Below, in pieces: positions 61,488 through 64,000 of a stretch of 64,000 nt of DNA; the stretch's first letter is position 1, and every line of letters begins with the position of its first letter. The position numbers and the translations under genes were made by a program. The notes beneath the pieces were generated by a model. It was not told the origin of the DNA, searched no databases, and saw nothing but the letters and a program-made list of their open reading frames with translations. The DNA is taken from assembly GCF_008001235.1 (NCBI RefSeq), contig NZ_CP040751.1, positions 2,339,001 through 2,403,000 on the forward strand, read 5' to 3'. The stretch comes from Salidesulfovibrio onnuriiensis (lineage in GTDB: Bacteria > Desulfobacterota > Desulfovibrionia > Desulfovibrionales > Desulfovibrionaceae).

Positions 61488-62988
61488 TGGCCAGTTTCTT
61501 TTCGAGCGCGGGGTCCAGCTCCACCCGGATGGTGCCCAGGGTGTCCTTGATCACCACCTGGCCATGGGCAAAGCCCTTGACCTTGCGGACATCCTTGACC
61601 AGGGCGTACATGACGTCGGCCCGTGCGTCGTCCTTGCGGTAGCTCTTCAGTGCGCAAAGCATGGCCGCCTCGCGCAGGGTCGATTCCGGAATTTCCTGGT
61701 TGGGATGATCCCGGCGCAGGATCACATGGGAGCTGGGACCGTCGCTGACGTGCAGCCAGTAATCGAAGGTGCTGGCCGTCTTGCTGATGATGTCGTGGTT
61801 GGCCTTCTTGTTCTTGCCGCGCACCATGGTGAACCCGTCGCTGGAAACAAAGACGGATACGGCCAATCCCTTGAAGCGTTTGGGCAGTACCGGAACCGGC
61901 GCACTTTGAGGAGCGGCGGCCTGCTTTTCGGGGACAGAACCGTTTTCCAGTTTCCCAAGCTCCCTGTTGAGCTCCAGCCTCCGCCGTTTCACATGCTCCA
62001 GCCCCCGCGTTCCTTTGTGGGCCAGCTTGAAGTAACGCTCCATGTTTTCGGTAACCGTGAGGAACGGATTGAGCGCAACGGTCACGGGGCCTTCCGTGGG
62101 GTGGATGACCTCAACGGATTCGGCTCCTTCCAGTCCCTTGAGCCGGTAAAGTTCCGCCTGGAGCGCTTCGGCCAATTGCTTGTTGGCAATGAACTTGCGT
62201 AGCCGGGTTTCCTCCTGATCCAATCGTGCCAGGTTTCGATGCAGGCGTTTGCGTTCTGATTTGATGCGGGAAGTGGTTTCCTTGGTGTCTTCCATTTCCA
62301 GCAGGGGAAACAGGGTCTGTGCACCGTAGTGGCTGGCCGCTTCTAGTGCCGATGTAAAGGCCAGGTCGTCATTGGCGCGCGGCCAGGCAAGCGGCGGGTG
62401 TTTCTGCTCGTCCCGGGAACAATGGAATTGGTTGCTTTCGCCGCAGACCACTTTGAAGTAGGCGGCGTGCGCCTCCGCTTCGGGCAGTCCTTTGAGATAT
62501 TTCCGCAGGGGCGGGGAGACGTGGGGATATTCGCGCCAGATCTCGTCGTTATCCCGGATATCCTCCAGGGCGGGCCATTCCGGGGCGGCGCCGAAGCCTG
62601 AGGGAAGCTCGTCCAGAAGCTGCAGGCCGTTGCGAACGTCAAAGAGCAGGATGTTGCCATGGCCCTCGTTTCTGGAAGGCGTCAGTTCCCAGGCAATGCG
62701 CAGGGTGGGCCAGTCGACATGATGTTCGAGAAGTCTACGGCCCTGAAGGCGTTTGCGGAACCACATGACTTTGGCCGGGGCCTGTTGCGGATTGGCCGGT
62801 TTCAAGGGGGATGTAAAGAGATGACCCGCCGATTTGGCGGGTCTGAAGAGCAGATTGAGCTGTTCCCCGGTGGACTGGAGCTTGAAGGTCCAGACTTCGG
62901 GGGCGGGGCCGTAAATCTTCTCTATCCTGCGGCTGTTCAGCAGTGGGCCCAGTTCGGCCGCAAGAAACCGGAAGAAAGTGGCTTCCAT
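61483..62988 (-). CDS. RqcH/NFACT family protein (fibronectin-binding-like)
   Basis: 501 residues. NFACT-N at about 1-200, coiled-coil region 235-370, NFACT-R near 400-490 with DYWLHVSDGPSSHVILRRD. The family recruits Ala-tRNA to stalled large ribosomal subunits and adds alanine tails for quality control. It is about 60 residues shorter than B. subtilis RqcH. Two short gaps separate it from dksA (63007). Confidence 0.85.
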   Translation of the reverse strand: MEATFFRFLAAELGPLLNSRRIEKIYGPAPEVWTFKLQSTGEQLNLLFRPAKSAGHLFTSPLKPANPQQAPAKVMWFRKRLQGRRLLEHHVDWPTLRIAWELTPSRNEGHGNILLFDVRNGLQLLDELPSGFGAAPEWPALEDIRDNDEIWREYPHVSPPLRKYLKGLPEAEAHAAYFKVVCGESNQFHCSRDEQKHPPLAWPRANDDLAFTSALEAASHYGAQTLFPLLEMEDTKETTSRIKSERKRLHRNLARLDQEETRLRKFIANKQLAEALQAELYRLKGLEGAESVEVIHPTEGPVTVALNPFLTVTENMERYFKLAHKGTRGLEHVKRRRLELNRELGKLENGSVPEKQAAAPQSAPVPVLPKRFKGLAVSVFVSSDGFTMVRGKNKKANHDIISKTASTFDYWLHVSDGPSSHVILRRDHPNQEIPESTLREAAMLCALKSYRKDDARADVMYALVKDVRKVKGFAHGQVVIKDTLGTIRVELDPALEKKLAK

Positions 62989-63006
62989 ATCATTGATGCG
63001 GCGGTC

Positions 63007-63369
63007 TTAGTCGCCGCGTACCTTTTCGTCTTCTTCCTGTTTGCTTTTGCAATTGATGCACAGGGTGGTCATGGGACGAGCCTTGAGCCTGGGGATGCTG
63101 ATGTCATCGCCACACTCCTGGCAAATGCCGAAGTCGCCGTCTTCGATGCGCTGTAGGGCTTCATTGATCTTCTTGATCAGCTTGCGCTCGCGGTCGCGAA
63201 GGCGAAGGGTGAAGGCACGGTCCGATTCGGCGGTGGCCCTGTCTGCAGGGTCGGCATAGACTTCGCCGGACTCGGTCATGTCCTCAATGGTGGCCTCGCT
63301 CTTTTCCAGTATGTCATTGAGCATTCCGGTGAGAACTTCTTGAAAGTACTGGATATCTTTTGCTTCCAT
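63007..63369 (-). CDS. dksA: DksA/TraR family transcription factor
   Basis: 120 residues from ATG 63369 with AGGAGG. Coiled coil with the acidic tip DPADRA, then the zinc finger CQECGDDISI...CINC. Binds RNA polymerase through the secondary channel and works with ppGpp. Slightly shorter than E. coli DksA (151 residues). Confidence 0.93.
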   Translation of the reverse strand: MEAKDIQYFQEVLTGMLNDILEKSEATIEDMTESGEVYADPADRATAESDRAFTLRLRDRERKLIKKINEALQRIEDGDFGICQECGDDISIPRLKARPMTTLCINCKSKQEEDEKVRGD

Positions 63370-63533
63370 GCACAGTCCTCCTGCAGTTTGGAAGAACATG
63401 ATCAGTTTGTAAGATTTCCCACTATAATACTGAACTAAGGGGGATGCGTAAACCAAAAACCCGTACAAAGTAAAGTGTTTCTTTCATTGGGCATATTCGG
63501 GTTGAGAAAGTGAAATTTTTTCTGAATATTCTC

Positions 63534-63562
63534 TTGACACCCACAGGCACACCGGATAGAAG
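63534..63562 (+). promoter_or_regulatory. Sigma-70 promoter of the tRNA cluster
   Basis: TTGACA (63534-63539), 17-base spacer, TAGAAG (63557-63562), 15 bases before the first tRNA. Confidence 0.6.
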
Positions 63563-63576
63563 CATATCCCTCGTGA

Positions 63577-63651
<75 letters not shown>

Positions 63652-63658
63652 ACAACGA

Positions 63659-63733
<75 letters not shown>

Positions 63734-63740
63734 CAGTCGA

Positions 63741-63815
<75 letters not shown>

Positions 63816-63849
63816 CTTTTGACATAACAGGCCATCAGGCCATTTCTGA

Positions 63850-63924
<75 letters not shown>

Positions 63925-63932
63925 TAAATTTC

Positions 63933-63965
63933 AAGGCTGAACCGAAAGGTTCAGCCTTTTTTTAT
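63933..63965 (+). terminator. Terminator of the tRNA cluster
   Basis: aaggctgaacc/ggttcagcctt stem with GAAA loop, followed by seven Ts. Confidence 0.92.
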
Positions 63966-64000
63966 ATCTGGTTCATATCGCAGGAAATTTTGAGAATATT

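Overview
The window looks like a chromosomal segment of a Desulfovibrionales bacterium (Desulfovibrio or Pseudodesulfovibrio-like). This is an inference from gene content: a DhnA-type aldolase of the alternative shikimate entry, a feoA/feoB locus with a FeoB-associated Cys-rich peptide and a TGAnAAT-type Fur box, several PilZ proteins, abundant sigma-54 signals and a small dual-CxxC protein with an in-frame TGA. The backbone is moderately GC-rich. An AT-rich patch (about 28.1-30.5 kb) lies inside a genomic island.

Layout. 1-4.6 kb: 3' end of a GT9 glycosyltransferase, two small flagellar-chaperone-like proteins, a PilZ membrane protein coupled to an MltC-type lipoprotein, and an HPt protein. 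4.6-9.8 kb: an orphan sigma-54 promoter, the aldolase, a gate-type membrane protein, and the Fur-controlled feo locus, whose feoB is frameshifted near its 3' end. 9.9-20.9 kb: small regulators, a paired permease system with a NifX-like domain, an amino-acid ABC transporter with an attenuator-like hairpin, a hybrid histidine kinase, an AI-2E family transporter, MltA, and an orphan solute-binding protein. 21.2-26.2 kb: a sigma-54-controlled catabolic unit with a two-part UxaA/SuyAB-like lyase, a BCCT transporter and a PAS-AAA activator (frameshifted). A canonical -24/-12 promoter and large palindromes lie between transporter and activator.

27.0-43.7 kb: an island of about 16.6 kb inserted at the 3' end of tRNA-Leu(UAA). 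It is bounded by a 62-bp direct repeat and keeps a decayed integrase fragment beside the tRNA. It carries a HlyC-type acyltransferase (frameshifted), an AT-rich secreted protein of unknown function, and a giant RTX protein of about 4,660 residues. The giant gene is split at present by one extra base at about 35,493. The protein has an N-terminal lipase-like domain, EF-hand-like loops, RTX blocks, five cadherin-like domains, four arrays of seven roughly 54-residue repeats (probable seven-bladed propellers) and a type I secretion C-terminus. No type I ABC transporter or adaptor is in the window; a TolC-family protein lies at 51.9 kb.

43.7-64 kb: YcaO, GDSL esterase, RdgC-like protein, small proteins, rfbA, DUF1614, a MogA-like protein, TolC, a probable small selenoprotein with a SECIS-like hairpin, an MltB-type lytic transglycosylase, a GT4 glycosyltransferase, an 882-residue membrane protein with a retroviral-type zinc knuckle, gpmA, mutY, a sigma-54-driven lysozyme-like protein, RqcH/NFACT, DksA, and a tRNA Gly-Cys-Gly-Gly cluster.

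Four genes are each interrupted by a single-base indel, mostly in G/C runs. Either the assembly has residual indel errors or these genes are decaying; raw reads would decide.
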